Assembly: GCF_029543085.1 (NCBI RefSeq)
Contig: NZ_CP119967.1
Span: forward strand, 2,196,501-2,260,500
Source of the DNA: Pseudomonas sp. A34-9
GTDB taxonomy: Bacteria; Pseudomonadota; Gammaproteobacteria; Pseudomonadales; Pseudomonadaceae
Length of the DNA stretch: 64,000 bases
Reading direction: 5' to 3'
Below, piece by piece: positions 10,615-20,191 of the stretch (position 1 is its first letter; every line of letters starts with the position of its first letter). Position numbers and translations under genes: made by a program. The notes under the pieces were generated by a model. It ran no database searches and was not told where the DNA came from. It saw nothing but the letters and a program-made list of their open reading frames with translations.

Positions 10615-11163
10615 TTATTTATCAGTCAACGCAAACTGCGTCAGGCAGAACGTCGGGATGCCCATGTCCTCAAGACGCTGCGACCCACCCAATTCCGGCA
10701 AATCAATAATCGCTGCCGCCTCATGCACCCGCGCGCCCATGCGGCGAATCAGATTGGCCGCCGCAATCAGCGTGCCGCCCGTGGCGATCAAGTCATCGAA
10801 CATCACCACCGAATCGCCTTCGCACAGGCTGTCGGCGTGCACTTCCAGAAACGCTTCGCCGTACTCGGTCGCGTAACCTTCGGCCAGCACGTCTGCCGGC
10901 AATTTACCTTGCTTGCGGAACAGCACCAGCGGCTTGTTCAACTGATAGGCCAGCACCGAGCCGATCAGGAAACCGCGCGCATCCATTGCGCCGATATGGG
11001 TGAAATCGGCTTCCACATAGCGGTGGGCGAAACTGTCCATCACCAAGCGCAGCGCCGTTGGCGATTGAAACAGCGGGGTGATGTCGCGAAAGATCACGCC
11101 CGGTTTCGGGAAGTCGATCACTGGGCGGATAAGCGATTTGATGTCGAAGGAGTCGAAGACCAT
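10615..11163 (-). CDS. apt: Adenine phosphoribosyltransferase
   Basis: 182 aa from the ATG at 11163 ([14 protein letters not shown]); nine further in-frame codons upstream are not conserved in the family. The PRPP-binding loop [17 protein letters not shown] lies near residue 120. It converts adenine and PRPP to AMP in purine salvage, in the cytoplasm. It ends a few bases from a REP pair and converges on the acyl-CoA dehydrogenase gene. It is 78 bp downstream of anr on the same strand and could be co-transcribed with it. Confidence 0.97.
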   Translation of the reverse strand: MVFDSFDIKSLIRPVIDFPKPGVIFRDITPLFQSPTALRLVMDSFAHRYVEADFTHIGAMDARGFLIGSVLAYQLNKPLVLFRKQGKLPADVLAEGYATEYGEAFLEVHADSLCEGDSVVMFDDLIATGGTLIAAANLIRRMGARVHEAAAIIDLPELGGSQRLEDMGIPTFCLTQFALTDK

Positions 11164-11241
11164 CGTCGAGGTGTCCTGGCAGGGCTGCAAACGGCGCAGT
11201 ATACCCGCGGCTGAAACGCTTCGCTCAACCGCGGATCGAGA

Positions 11242-11976
11242 TCAGCCTTCGATCGAGCCACCGGCCAGCGCGCAGAGCTGGATCGGGTCGAGGATATGAA
11301 TCTCCTTGCCTTCGGCGGCGATCAGTTCGTTCTGCTGGAAACGGGTGAACACCCGGGACACGGTTTCTACCGCCAGACCGAGGTAGTTGCCGATTTCATT
11401 GCGCGACATGCTCAGGCGGAACTGATTGGCGGAAAAACCGCGAGCGCGGAAGCGTGCCGAGAGGTTGACCAGAAACGTGGCGATGCGCTCGTCGGCGGTT
11501 TTCTTCGACAGCAGCAACATCATTTGCTGGTCATCGCGGATTTCCCGGCTCATCACGCGCATCAACTGGCGGCGCAGCTGCGGCAGTTGCAGGGCCAGCT
11601 CATCGAGGCGTTCAAAAGGGATTTCGCAGACCGAGGTGGTTTCCAGTGCCTGGGCGGAGACCGGGTGTTTCTCGGTGTCCATGCCAGACAGGCCGACCAG
11701 TTCGCTCGGCAGGTGGAAACCGGTGAGCTGTTCTTCGCCGCTGTCGCTCAGGCTGAAGGTCTTCAGGGCGCCGGAGCGTACTGCATAAACGGAATCGAAC
11801 GTGTCGCCCTGGCGGAACAGGAACTCGCCCTTTTTCAACGGGCGGCCGCGTTTAACGATTTCGTCCAGCGCATCCATGTCTTCCAGATTCAGAGAAAGTG
11901 GCAGGCAGAGAGGGGCCAGGCTGCAATCCTTGCAATGGGCCTGGTTGTGAGCGCGCAGTTTAACTGGCTCGGACAT
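11242..11976 (-). CDS. anr: Anaerobic/microaerobic regulator Anr (Fnr family)
   Basis: 244 aa. Cys15, Cys18 and Cys24 plus Cys117 are the four ligands of the oxygen-labile 4Fe-4S cluster. A cyclic-nucleotide-type beta-roll follows, then a dimerisation helix and a Crp-type HTH whose recognition helix carries E-x2-SR (ETVSR) for reading TTGAT half-sites. AAGGA lies 8 nt before the ATG. Anr activates low-oxygen genes. Likely targets seen nearby are hemN (box at 14057), ccoN2 (box at 28676) and perhaps ccoG. I saw no Anr box ahead of anr itself. Confidence 0.97.
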   Translation of the reverse strand: MSEPVKLRAHNQAHCKDCSLAPLCLPLSLNLEDMDALDEIVKRGRPLKKGEFLFRQGDTFDSVYAVRSGALKTFSLSDSGEEQLTGFHLPSELVGLSGMDTEKHPVSAQALETTSVCEIPFERLDELALQLPQLRRQLMRVMSREIRDDQQMMLLLSKKTADERIATFLVNLSARFRARGFSANQFRLSMSRNEIGNYLGLAVETVSRVFTRFQQNELIAAEGKEIHILDPIQLCALAGGSIEG

Positions 11977-12130
11977 TTCTTAAATCCTTGTGGGAAAACA
12001 CACATAAGCCGTAAGGGTAACCCACGGGAGGACATTCAGGCCAGTCTGAGGCGACTTTGCCCTACAGCCATAAAGCCGCAGGGCCGGCAGCCGATAAACA
12101 GGTATCAACATGCATACAAGGAACGATTCG

Positions 12131-12613
12131 ATGACCGCTATTGGCACGCTGGGCCCCGGTAGCAGCGATGTTGCGGCCGTGCCGGAAGCGTTTAAAACTG
12201 CGTCGGGCAATGCCCGCGAACCAGGTTCGAGCGAAGAGGCAACCCCGACCTTGGTCGAGGGCGTCAAAGTGTCGCTGTCCGGTGCATCGATCGAAAAGTC
12301 CGCCGGTGTCGGTGGCAAAAACAGTGACATCGACGACAGCGGGCTGCCTGAGAACATCCAGCAATTGCTGAAAATGATCCGCAAGCTGCAAAAGCAGATT
12401 GCCGAGAAAAAGGCGCTCATCGAAGCGGTCATGGCCGACAAACGCCTTTCCATTGAAGAAAAGATCAATAAGGTCGCTGCTCTGCGCGGCGCCATTGCCG
12501 CATTGAATACGGGTCTGATCACCGCCAACCTGGCCTTGTCCAAAGTGGTGGGGCAGTCGGGCCTGACGGCGGATCAGAATATGAAAGTCGGTTCGCTGCT
12601 GATGAAAAACTAA
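12131..12613 (+). CDS. Conserved hypothetical coiled-coil protein
   Basis: 160 aa from the ATG at 12131, chosen because AAGGA lies exactly 8 nt upstream; an in-frame ATG at 12110 would add seven residues. The first 75 residues are low-complexity, rich in Gly, Ser, Ala and Glu. Residues about 80-135 are strongly helical with repeated Lys/Glu/Leu, likely a coiled coil, ending in an Ala/Leu-rich amphipathic segment. There is no signal peptide or obvious membrane segment. I do not recognise the family. It is the only plus-strand gene in the anr-hemN region and its stop overlaps the end of hemN by four bases. Confidence 0.75.
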   Translation: MTAIGTLGPGSSDVAAVPEAFKTASGNAREPGSSEEATPTLVEGVKVSLSGASIEKSAGVGGKNSDIDDSGLPENIQQLLKMIRKLQKQIAEKKALIEAVMADKRLSIEEKINKVAALRGAIAALNTGLITANLALSKVVGQSGLTADQNMKVGSLLMKN

Positions 12614-13992
12614 ATCACCCGCGAAAAACGCTGGCGGTTCTGCTGTTCCAGATACGCATCGAACACCATGCACACCGATCGCACCAGCAAACGTCCCGCC
12701 GGCAACACTTCAATCCGCTCGCGACCGAGTTCGATCAAACCATCGCTGGCCATGCCTTGCAGCTGCGGCCACAGTGCGCCGAAGTAACCCTGAAAGTCGA
12801 TGTTGAACTGCTGCTCGATCGCGGCAAATTCCAGGCTGAAATTGCAGATCAGTTGCTGAATCACCGCACGCCGCAGACGATCATCGGCGTTGCACACCAA
12901 GCCCCGGCTGGTCGCGAGTTGCGCGGCGGCGAGGGTGTTCTGGTACGCGTTGAGGTCGCTGCTGTTCTGGCAGTACAGGTCACCGATCTGGCTGATGGCC
13001 GACACGCCCAGGCCGATCAAGTCGCAATGACCGTGCGTGGTGTAACCCTGGAAGTTGCGTTGAAGAGTTTCCTCTTCCTGGGCAATGGCCAGCTCATCAT
13101 CAGGCAAAGCGAAGTGATCCATGCCGATGTAGCGATAGCCGGCGGCGGTGAGCTGTTCGATGGTGCGCTCGAGCATTTCCAGCTTCTGCGCAGGCGCCGG
13201 CAACTCATTGCCATTGATCCGCCGCTGCGGCATGAAGCGCTCCGGCAGGTGCGCATAGTTGAACACCGAGAGCCTGTCCGGTTGCAGGCTGATGACTTCC
13301 TCGACGGTGCGGGCGAAGTTTTCCGGGGTCTGCTTGGGCAAGCCGTAAATCAAGTCGATATTGATCGAGCGAAATTGCAGGGTGCGCGCGGCATCGATCA
13401 CCGCGCGGGTTTCCTCCAGACTTTGCAGGCGATTGACCGCGCGCTGCACCGCCGGATCGAGGTCTTGCAGGCCGATGCTGACCCGGTTGAAGCCGAGTTC
13501 GCGCAGCAGGCCCATGGTCGACCAGTCGGCTTCGCGCGGGTCGATCTCGATACCGTAGTCGCCGGAATCGTCCTCCAGCAGATTGAAATGCTTGCGCAGG
13601 TGCGCCATCAGCTGACGCAGTTCGTCATGGCTGAGAAAGGTCGGGGTGCCGCCGCCAAAGTGCAGTTGCTCGACTTTCTGTGCCGGATCGAGGTGGCAGG
13701 CGATCAACTGGATTTCCTGCTCCAGGCGCTGCAAGTACGGCAGCGCGCGGCCGCGATCCTTGGTGATGACCTTGTTGCAGGCGCAGTAGTAGCAGATGTT
13801 CGCGCAGAACGGCACATGCACATACAGCGACAACGGCCGCAGGGATTTGCGGCTGTCGCGCAGGGCATGGAACAGGTCGAAAGTGCCGACCTGACTGTGA
13901 AATTGCACAGCGGTCGGATAAGAGGTGTAGCGCGGCCCCGCCAGGTCGTAGCGGCGGATCAAATCGGTGTCCCAACGAATGGCGTCGAGCAT
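12610..13992 (-). CDS. hemN: Oxygen-independent coproporphyrinogen III dehydrogenase
   Basis: 460 aa. The radical-SAM motif C63-x3-C67-x2-C70 sits in HVPFCANICYYCACNK, preceded by the family hallmark YTSYPTA, and GGGTPTF follows. It decarboxylates coproporphyrinogen III to protoporphyrinogen IX without O2, supplying haem under low oxygen, which fits the neighbouring oxidase genes. An Anr box with a well-placed -10 lies upstream (14022-14070). It is convergent with the hypothetical gene ending at 12613 (4-bp overlap). Confidence 0.97.
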   Translation of the reverse strand: MLDAIRWDTDLIRRYDLAGPRYTSYPTAVQFHSQVGTFDLFHALRDSRKSLRPLSLYVHVPFCANICYYCACNKVITKDRGRALPYLQRLEQEIQLIACHLDPAQKVEQLHFGGGTPTFLSHDELRQLMAHLRKHFNLLEDDSGDYGIEIDPREADWSTMGLLRELGFNRVSIGLQDLDPAVQRAVNRLQSLEETRAVIDAARTLQFRSINIDLIYGLPKQTPENFARTVEEVISLQPDRLSVFNYAHLPERFMPQRRINGNELPAPAQKLEMLERTIEQLTAAGYRYIGMDHFALPDDELAIAQEEETLQRNFQGYTTHGHCDLIGLGVSAISQIGDLYCQNSSDLNAYQNTLAAAQLATSRGLVCNADDRLRRAVIQQLICNFSLEFAAIEQQFNIDFQGYFGALWPQLQGMASDGLIELGRERIEVLPAGRLLVRSVCMVFDAYLEQQNRQRFSRVI

Positions 13993-14021
13993 GCGGGCAT
14001 TCCCCCGGATAGGCTGGCAGT

Positions 14022-14070
14022 GTGAGCGAGTCTATCGGGGTGCGGCCATGGGGCTGTTGATTTGCATCAA
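14022..14070 (-). promoter_or_regulatory. Anr-dependent promoter of hemN
   Basis: A perfect Anr/Fnr box TTGAT-N4-ATCAA lies at 14057-14070. On the minus strand a -10-like TAGACT lies at 14034-14029, exactly where it should be if the box is centred at -41.5. The start site would then be near 14022, about 30 nt before the hemN ATG. Confidence 0.85.
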
Positions 14071-14080
14071 CAGCATAAGA

Positions 14081-14159
14081 TCAAAAGATCGCAGCCTGCG
14101 GCAGCTCCTACAGGGGATCGCATTTCGATGTAGGAGCTGCCGAAGGCTGCGATCTTTTG
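14081..14159. repeat. REP pair
   Basis: Arms TCAAAAGATCGCAGCCTGC... and ...GGCTGCGATCTTTTG lie between the UreH-like gene and hemN. The element could end or attenuate the ccoGHIS transcript before hemN. Confidence 0.88.
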
Positions 14160-14162
14160 CTT

Positions 14163-14846
14163 TTAATGGCCCATCAGCCAATGCTGATGTGGGCCGGGCA
14201 GGGTCCAGAGGCCAAACAGAATCACCAGCAATCCACCGGCCATGCGCACGCTGCGTTTGCGCAAAAGGGCGGTGACGCGTTCTGCCGCAAGACCTGTGGC
14301 GAGCAACACTGGCCAGGTGCCGAGCCCAAACGCCAGCATCAACAACGCACTGTCCAGCGCATTGCCCTGACTCGCGCTCCACAACAGCGTGCTGTAAACC
14401 AGTCCGCACGGCAGCCAGCCCCACAACGCGCCAAGCAATAGCGCGCGAGGCAAACTCGACACCGGCAGCAATCGGTTCGCCACTGGCTGGATATAGCGCC
14501 ACAGCCCGCGCCCCAGACTTTCAATGCGCGTCAGCCCGCTCCACCAGCCGGCCAGATACAAACCCATGGCAATCAACAACAACCCGGCCAACACACGCAT
14601 GAACAGCGCCGCCGGACTGTTCGCCACCGCCCACCCCGCGAGCCCGATCAGCAAGCCCGCCGTGGCATAACTGAGAATCCGCCCAAGGTTATACGCCAGC
14701 AGCAAACGAAAGCGGCGGCTGCGCTGTTCCTTGGGAATCGCCAGGGTCAGCGCACCCATCAAACCGCCGCACATGCCCAGACAATGACCGCCACCGAGCA
14801 GGCCGAGGATCAATGCCGATACCAGCAAGGGCGCCAGTTCAAGCAT
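14163..14846 (-). CDS. UreH/TauE-SafE-like membrane protein of the cco locus
   Basis: 227 aa, with about six hydrophobic segments and the motif GGGHCLGMCGGLMGAL near the N-terminus, which carries paired Cys/His residues. It belongs to the sulfite exporter TauE/SafE or urease-accessory UreH-like (DsbD-like transmembrane) superfamily. In Pseudomonas this gene regularly closes the ccoGHIS block. A role in copper or thiol handling during cbb3 assembly is plausible but is inference. Its start overlaps the ccoS end by 8 bp, so translation is coupled. Confidence 0.85.
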   Translation of the reverse strand: MLELAPLLVSALILGLLGGGHCLGMCGGLMGALTLAIPKEQRSRRFRLLLAYNLGRILSYATAGLLIGLAGWAVANSPAALFMRVLAGLLLIAMGLYLAGWWSGLTRIESLGRGLWRYIQPVANRLLPVSSLPRALLLGALWGWLPCGLVYSTLLWSASQGNALDSALLMLAFGLGTWPVLLATGLAAERVTALLRKRSVRMAGGLLVILFGLWTLPGPHQHWLMGH

Positions 14847-15051
14847 GGGGTGGCGCCTTGTCGTCCGGTTTTTTGGGGTTGGCTTCGTCCACCGCCGCCG
14901 TGTGGTTCGGATCCTGATCGTCGAAGAGGATGCTGTGCGCCGGGCCGTCCAGGTCGTCGTACTGACCGCTGTCCACCGCCCAGAAAAAGATGTACACGGC
15001 GATGGCCACGATCAGCAGCGCGGCCGGAATCATCACGTAGAGAGCTGGCAT
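14839..15051 (-). CDS. ccoS: cbb3-type oxidase assembly protein CcoS
   Basis: 70 aa with one N-terminal membrane segment (residues about 5-25) followed by the conserved FFWAVDSGQYDDLDGPA stretch, then a hydrophilic acidic tail. CcoS is needed to insert haem and CuB into CcoN. It lies 24 bp after ccoI and overlaps the next gene, an arrangement conserved in FixGHIS/CcoGHIS operons. Confidence 0.95.
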   Translation of the reverse strand: MPALYVMIPAALLIVAIAVYIFFWAVDSGQYDDLDGPAHSILFDDQDPNHTAAVDEANPKKPDDKAPPHA

Positions 15052-15075
15052 CTGTACTCCAGACGCCCGCGCGGC

Positions 15076-17526
15076 TCAGGCCGGCAGCGGGCGGGTTTGC
15101 GATCGGGTGCTGGCGGGCGGCGGACTCGGCAAGCGAGTCAGGCGCAAGGCATTGAGCACCACGGTCAGCGAACTGATCGACATGCCGACGGCAGCCCACA
15201 CCGGAGTGATCCAGCCGAGGGCGGCGAACGGCAACATGAGGCCATTGTACAGCGCCGCCCACAGCAGGTTCTCGATGATTACCCGACGGGTGCGGCGCGC
15301 CAGCGTGAAAGCCTGGACCAGCGCGTCGAGGCGGTTGGACAGCAGCACCGCATCAGCACTGGTTTTCGCCAGATCGGTGGCCGAACCCATGGCCACACTG
15401 ATGTCGGCCGCCGCGAGCACCGGCACATCATTGACGCCGTCGCCGAGCATCAGCACTTTGCGACCTTCCTTGTGCAGTTGCTGCAGGACTTGCAGTTTGT
15501 CATCCGGGCGCAAGCCACCACGGGCTTCGTCGATACCGAGTTCAGCGGCAACGCTGGCGACCATCGGCGAGCTGTCGCCGGACAACAGCAATGTGCGCCA
15601 GCCGCGTGCCTTGCAGGCGGCGAGCAGGGCAGGGGCATCGTCGCGCAGGCGATCATCGAGGACGAACCAGGCCAGCGGCCCTTGAGTGTCGCCGAGCAGC
15701 AACCATTGGCCCGCCTCGTCCGGCATCGACGGCGCCGTAGCGCCGCTCAGGGCGCAGACAAATTCCGTCTGGCCAATGCGCAAGCGCTGCCCGCCGACCA
15801 GCCCTTCGAGGCCAAGCCCCGGCGTGCTGTGGACGTCTTCAGCGGCCAGCGGCGCACGGCCGAAGGCGCGGGCAAGCGGGTGCTCCGAACGGTTTTCCAG
15901 GGCGGCGGCGAGGCTCAGGCATTGCTCGCTGTCGCACGCGCCAAGGGGGCGAATCGAGCGCAGCACCAGTCGTCCTTCGGTGAGGGTGCCAGTCTTGTCG
16001 AAGATCACTGTGTCGATCTGATTCAGGCCTTCCAGCACATGGCCACGGGTCAGCAACAAGCCGAGTTTGTGCAGGGTGCCGGTGGCGGCAGTTAGCGCGG
16101 TTGGTGTCGCCAGCGACAGGGCACACGGACAGGTGGCGACCAGCATGGCAAGGACGATCCAGAACGCCCGGGATGAATCCAGCTCCCACCACAGCAGGCC
16201 AATGGCGGCTGCGGCGATCAGTGATAACAGCAGGAACCATTGCGCGGCGCGGTCGGCGATTTCCGCCAGTCGCGGTTTTTCTGCCTGGGCGCGGTCGAGC
16301 AGACGGACAATGGCCGACAGGCGCGTGTCTTGCCCCAGCGCCTGCACTTCCACGGTCAGCGCGCCCTCGACGTTGAGCGTGCCAGCGGTGACTGCATCGC
16401 CGGGCACGCGGGGTTGTGGCAGGTATTCGCCGGTCAGCAGTGATTCGTCGATGCTCGACTGGCCGTCGATGATCTTGCCATCCGCCGGCAGGATCGAGCC
16501 CGCCTGCACCAGAATCCGGTCGCCGAGGCGTAGCTCGTTGAGCAGGATGCGTTCGCTCTGGCCGGCTGCATCAAGACGCAGGCACGACGGCGGCAGCAGA
16601 TTGACCAGTTGCGCCGTCGCGGCGGCAGTGCGCTCGCGGGCACGACGCTCCAGATAGCGCCCGGCCAGCAGGAACAGCGCAAACATCCCGACCGCGTCGA
16701 AATACAACTCGCCGACGCCGGTGATCGACGTCCAGATCCCGGCGATGTAGGCACTGCCGATCGCCAGTGACACCGAGACATCCATGGTCAGGTGGCGCGT
16801 GCGCAGATCGCGCATTGCGCCTTTGAAGAACGGCGCGCAACTGTAGAACACGATCGGCGTGGTCAGGAACAGTGCGACCCAGCGCAGGATTGTGTGCAGC
16901 TCCGGGCTGAGGTCGATATTGAACTCCGGCCAAGTGGCCATGGTTGCCATCATCGCCTGAAACCACAGCAAACCGGCCACGCCGAGCTGGCGCAGGGCGA
17001 GGCGGTTTTCGCTGGCCAGTTGTTCGCTGGCGCGATCGGCCTGATACGGGTGGGCGGCATAACCGATCTGGCGTAGCTCGGCGAGGATCTGGCTCAGCGG
17101 CAGTTGCGCGTCGGCCCAGCGCACGTGCAGGCGATGGTTGGATAGATTCAGGCGTGCTTCGGCCACGGCGGGCAGCGTGCGCAGGTGCTTTTCGATCAGC
17201 CAGCCGCACGCGGCGCAACTGATGCCTTCCATCAACAGCGTGGTTTCGGCCAGATCGCCTTCGTGGCGGACGAAGGGTTGCTGCACATCGGCGCGGTCGT
17301 ACAGCGCCAGTTCGTCGGTCAGTTGCACCGGCAATGCTTCAGGGTTGGCTGACGCTTCGCTGCGGTGTTGGTAATAGCTTTCCAGACCACCGGCGACGAT
17401 GGCTTCAGCCACGGCCTGACAGCCCGGGCAGCAGAATTCGCGCGATTGCCCGAGTACGACAGCGGTGAAGCGGCTGCCGGAAGGGACGGGCAGGGCGCAG
17501 TGGTAGCAGGGGAGTGGGGTGGTCAT
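15076..17526 (-). CDS. ccoI: Copper-exporting P-type ATPase CcoI
   Basis: 816 aa. The N-terminal cysteine-rich segment (YHCALPVP, CCPGC) is typical of FixI/CcoI. An HMA domain follows with CAACGW near residue 100, then eight predicted membrane helices. The CPC metal-path motif sits in ATCPCALSLATP, the phosphorylated Asp in DKTGTLTEG, and GDGVNDVP lies in the hinge. CcoI moves copper to the periplasmic side for building the CuB centre of cbb3 oxidase. It lies between ccoH and ccoS. The 212 bp before it hold a large inverted repeat. Confidence 0.97.
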   Translation of the reverse strand: MTTPLPCYHCALPVPSGSRFTAVVLGQSREFCCPGCQAVAEAIVAGGLESYYQHRSEASANPEALPVQLTDELALYDRADVQQPFVRHEGDLAETTLLMEGISCAACGWLIEKHLRTLPAVAEARLNLSNHRLHVRWADAQLPLSQILAELRQIGYAAHPYQADRASEQLASENRLALRQLGVAGLLWFQAMMATMATWPEFNIDLSPELHTILRWVALFLTTPIVFYSCAPFFKGAMRDLRTRHLTMDVSVSLAIGSAYIAGIWTSITGVGELYFDAVGMFALFLLAGRYLERRARERTAAATAQLVNLLPPSCLRLDAAGQSERILLNELRLGDRILVQAGSILPADGKIIDGQSSIDESLLTGEYLPQPRVPGDAVTAGTLNVEGALTVEVQALGQDTRLSAIVRLLDRAQAEKPRLAEIADRAAQWFLLLSLIAAAAIGLLWWELDSSRAFWIVLAMLVATCPCALSLATPTALTAATGTLHKLGLLLTRGHVLEGLNQIDTVIFDKTGTLTEGRLVLRSIRPLGACDSEQCLSLAAALENRSEHPLARAFGRAPLAAEDVHSTPGLGLEGLVGGQRLRIGQTEFVCALSGATAPSMPDEAGQWLLLGDTQGPLAWFVLDDRLRDDAPALLAACKARGWRTLLLSGDSSPMVASVAAELGIDEARGGLRPDDKLQVLQQLHKEGRKVLMLGDGVNDVPVLAAADISVAMGSATDLAKTSADAVLLSNRLDALVQAFTLARRTRRVIIENLLWAALYNGLMLPFAALGWITPVWAAVGMSISSLTVVLNALRLTRLPSPPPASTRSQTRPLPA

Positions 17527-17571
17527 GGCATCGTTGAGGGGGTAAGCCCTTGTATGGGGGTTGTCCGCTTG

Positions 17572-17725
17572 CCCTCACCCCAGCCCTCTCCCTGAGGGAG
17601 AGGGAGCCGATCGGTGTGAGCCGGAAAAACAGGTTCAGTCGCCGCAATCTTCAAAGCCATACACAAAGCGCGCAAGCACTCGAGATCAGTCCCCTCTCCC
17701 TCTGGGAGAGGGCTAGGGTGAGGGG
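17572..17725. repeat. Long inverted repeat, CCCTCTCCC family
   Basis: CCCTCACCCCAGCCCTCTCC at the left is inverted as GGAGAGGGCTAGGGTGAGGG at the right, each arm containing its own CCCTCTCCC/GGGAGAGGG hairpin. Related copies lie at 29377 and 29824. It occupies the whole gap between ccoI and ccoH, inside the operon. Confidence 0.8.
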
Positions 17726-17738
17726 CTTTTGAAGTTGT

Positions 17739-18278
17739 TTACTTCTTCAGATCTTCCGCGCCTTGCAGCGGTTCATCACCCAGCAACAGATCCTTGTCAT
17801 GGCTGACCAGTTCTTCTTCGAACATGCGCCAGACATGATCATCCTGACTGCCCAGCAATTCGACAAAGCGACGACCTTCAACTTTATCGCCGAGTTGACC
17901 AATGTAGCGCCCGGTTTCGCTCTCGCTGCGAGTCAGGACAATCTTGCGATCCTTCTCCGGCTGCGTCGGCGAGATCAGGTTCAGTTCCAGCGTTTTCGGC
18001 TGACTGTCGCCGCTCAAACGCAAATCCACTTCGCCAGTGACGTCATCCAGATGCACGGCAGCGCGCATCTTCAGATTCTGCGCCAACAGTTCACGGTCCA
18101 GCGAACGGTTGATGCCTTTGCCGGCCTCGTAGTAGTTGTCGTTGACCAGGTTGTCCGGGTTGTTCACCGCGATGGTCACCATGGACAGGGTCAGGGTCAC
18201 CGAACAGGCCAGAATCCCGATGATGATCCATGGCCAAAGGTGCTTGTACCAGGGACTTGCGGCGTTTGCTGCGGGCAT
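17739..18278 (-). CDS. ccoH: FixH/CcoH family cbb3 assembly protein
   Basis: 179 aa from the ATG at 18278; a TTG further upstream is in frame but less likely. One membrane segment near residues 15-38 is followed by a periplasmic beta-rich domain beginning with the family signature NDNYYEAGKGIN. CcoH is a small single-span subunit or assembly factor associating with CcoN and CcoP. It lies 11 bp after ccoG, hence the same operon. The gap to ccoI is occupied by a long inverted repeat, which may lower downstream expression. Confidence 0.92.
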   Translation of the reverse strand: MPAANAASPWYKHLWPWIIIGILACSVTLTLSMVTIAVNNPDNLVNDNYYEAGKGINRSLDRELLAQNLKMRAAVHLDDVTGEVDLRLSGDSQPKTLELNLISPTQPEKDRKIVLTRSESETGRYIGQLGDKVEGRRFVELLGSQDDHVWRMFEEELVSHDKDLLLGDEPLQGAEDLKK

Positions 18279-18289
18279 GTTCAGTTCTC

Positions 18290-19705
18290 TCAACGGATTT
18301 GTGGGCCGATGAATCGGCTCTTGGCTTCAACGTGGACGCTGTCGTCATCGGCATCCTTGAGGCGGAATTTCACCTCGTTGGTGCTCGACGGCAGTTGTTC
18401 CGGCGCGCTCGACAACTCGACCGGCATGCTGACGATGTCGCCGGCCGCGACTTTGATCTCGCGCTTGCCTTGCAGGCGCAGGTCCGGCAAACCGCTGGCT
18501 TCCAGCACATAGGTATGGTCGCGCTGGTCCTTGTTCATGATCTTCAGGCTGTAGACGTTTTCGATCCGGCCTTCAGCATTTTCGCGGTACAGCACGCGGT
18601 CCTTGCTGACGTCGAAACCGACCAGCGAGCGCATGAAGAATGCGCTGACCAACAGGCTGATCATTGCCAGCAACACCACGGCATAGCCGATCAGGCGCGG
18701 GCGCAGTTTATGGGTTTTCTGCCCCGACAGGTTGTGTTCGGTGGTGTAGCTGATCAGCCCGCGCGGGTACTCCATTTTGTCCATGATGCTGTCGCAGGCG
18801 TCGATACACGCGGCGCAGCCGATGCACTCGATTTGCAGACCATCGCGGATGTCGATACCGGTCGGGCAGACCTGCACGCACATGGTGCAATCGATACAGT
18901 CGCCCAGGCCCAGAGCCTTGTAATCGACGCCTTTCTTGCGCGGGCCTCGGCTTTCACCGCGACGCGGGTCGTAGGAAACGATCAGCGTGTCCTTGTCGAA
19001 CATCACGCTCTGGAAGCGTGCATACGGACACATGTAAATGCACACCTGCTCGCGCAACCAGCCGGCGTTGCCGTAGGTGGCGAGGGTGAAGAAGCCGACC
19101 CAGAAATACGACCAGCCATCCGCCTGGCCTGTGAAGAACTCAAAGACCAGTTCGCGGATCGGCGAGAAATAGCCGACGAAGGTTATGCCGGTGACGAAAC
19201 CGATCAGCAGCCACATCGAGTGTTTGGCGGCTTTGCGCAGCAACTTGTTGGCGCTCATCGGCGCCTTGTCGAGCTTGATGCGCTGGTTGCGGTCGCCTTC
19301 GGTGACCTTCTCGCACCACATGAAAATCCACGTCCACACGCTTTGCGGGCAGGTGTAACCGCACCAGACGCGCCCGGCATACACGGTAATGAAGAACAGG
19401 CCGAAGGCGGCGATGATCAGCAGGCCCGACAGCAGAATGAAATCCTGCGGCCAGAAGGTCGCGCCGAAGATGAAAAACTTGCGCTCCGGCAAATTCCACC
19501 ACACGGCCTGATGGCCACCCCAGTTCAGCCAGACCGTGCCGAAATACAGCAGGAACAAGGCGGCGCCGCCCATCATGCGCAGATTGCGGAACAGGCCGGT
19601 GAAGGCACGGGTGTAGATTTTTTCTCTGGAGGCGTAAAGGTCAACGCTGTTGTTCGCGTTTTTGCTCGGTGGTGTGACGTCGTGTACCGGAATCTGATTG
19701 CTCAT
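18290..19705 (-). CDS. ccoG: Cytochrome c oxidase accessory protein CcoG (FixG/RdxA)
   Basis: 471 aa from the ATG at 19705 (MSNQIPVHDV); an adjacent ATG at 19708 is equally possible. About five membrane helices, the motif GYTCPQSVWTW, then two ferredoxin-type 4Fe-4S clusters (CIDCTMCVQVCPTG and CIGCAACIDACDS). An Ig-like domain ends the protein. CcoG is a membrane cupric reductase involved in copper delivery to the cbb3 oxidase. It is the first gene of the ccoGHIS operon. A near-consensus Anr box lies 170 bp upstream (19873). Confidence 0.96.
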   Translation of the reverse strand: MSNQIPVHDVTPPSKNANNSVDLYASREKIYTRAFTGLFRNLRMMGGAALFLLYFGTVWLNWGGHQAVWWNLPERKFFIFGATFWPQDFILLSGLLIIAAFGLFFITVYAGRVWCGYTCPQSVWTWIFMWCEKVTEGDRNQRIKLDKAPMSANKLLRKAAKHSMWLLIGFVTGITFVGYFSPIRELVFEFFTGQADGWSYFWVGFFTLATYGNAGWLREQVCIYMCPYARFQSVMFDKDTLIVSYDPRRGESRGPRKKGVDYKALGLGDCIDCTMCVQVCPTGIDIRDGLQIECIGCAACIDACDSIMDKMEYPRGLISYTTEHNLSGQKTHKLRPRLIGYAVVLLAMISLLVSAFFMRSLVGFDVSKDRVLYRENAEGRIENVYSLKIMNKDQRDHTYVLEASGLPDLRLQGKREIKVAAGDIVSMPVELSSAPEQLPSSTNEVKFRLKDADDDSVHVEAKSRFIGPQIR

Positions 19706-19872
19706 CATTGCATCCCACGGCAGTGGAAAAATGCCTCGGTCGATACGTGCCAACCAAGGTCAAAAAGGGGCGTAGCAGTGGCGCAATGATACGCCGGTCG
19801 CTCTGGCTCAAGGGTGCGACCTTTGGTCGCGTTGGGTAAAAAACCTGAATGGTGTAGCGAATGCAGCAAAGC

Positions 19873-19886
19873 CTGATGCAGGTCAA
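19873..19886 (-). promoter_or_regulatory. Candidate Anr box upstream of ccoG
   Basis: On the minus strand TTGAC-CTGC-ATCAG matches the TTGAT-N4-ATCAA consensus at 8 of 10 positions. It is centred about 174 bp before the ccoG ATG. No good -10 lies at the class II distance, so its use is uncertain. Confidence 0.45.
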
Positions 19887-20191
19887 TTGACTTGTTGAGT
19901 ATGGACGGTTTTGGCGTAGCGGCTAATCCATCGTTGTTCAGGGGGGATCGGTTCGACGCTAATGCCACTGCAAGCCTTGAAAAAACTGGACCGAGTTGAG
20001 GGTGGCGGGCACGGACGATGCCATCTTCAGGTTTTCAACTGCAGGAGTTATCGAAATGAATAGTTCAAGGCGCAACTTTAAACATTGCTTTTTGCATCAG
20101 GGCTTGTTGTGATTTTTTTGTGCCTGAAATATATCCACTTGATTGTTCTGAATGGGTGCTTTGAAGTTTTCTGTTTTTTCTAATAAGTTCT

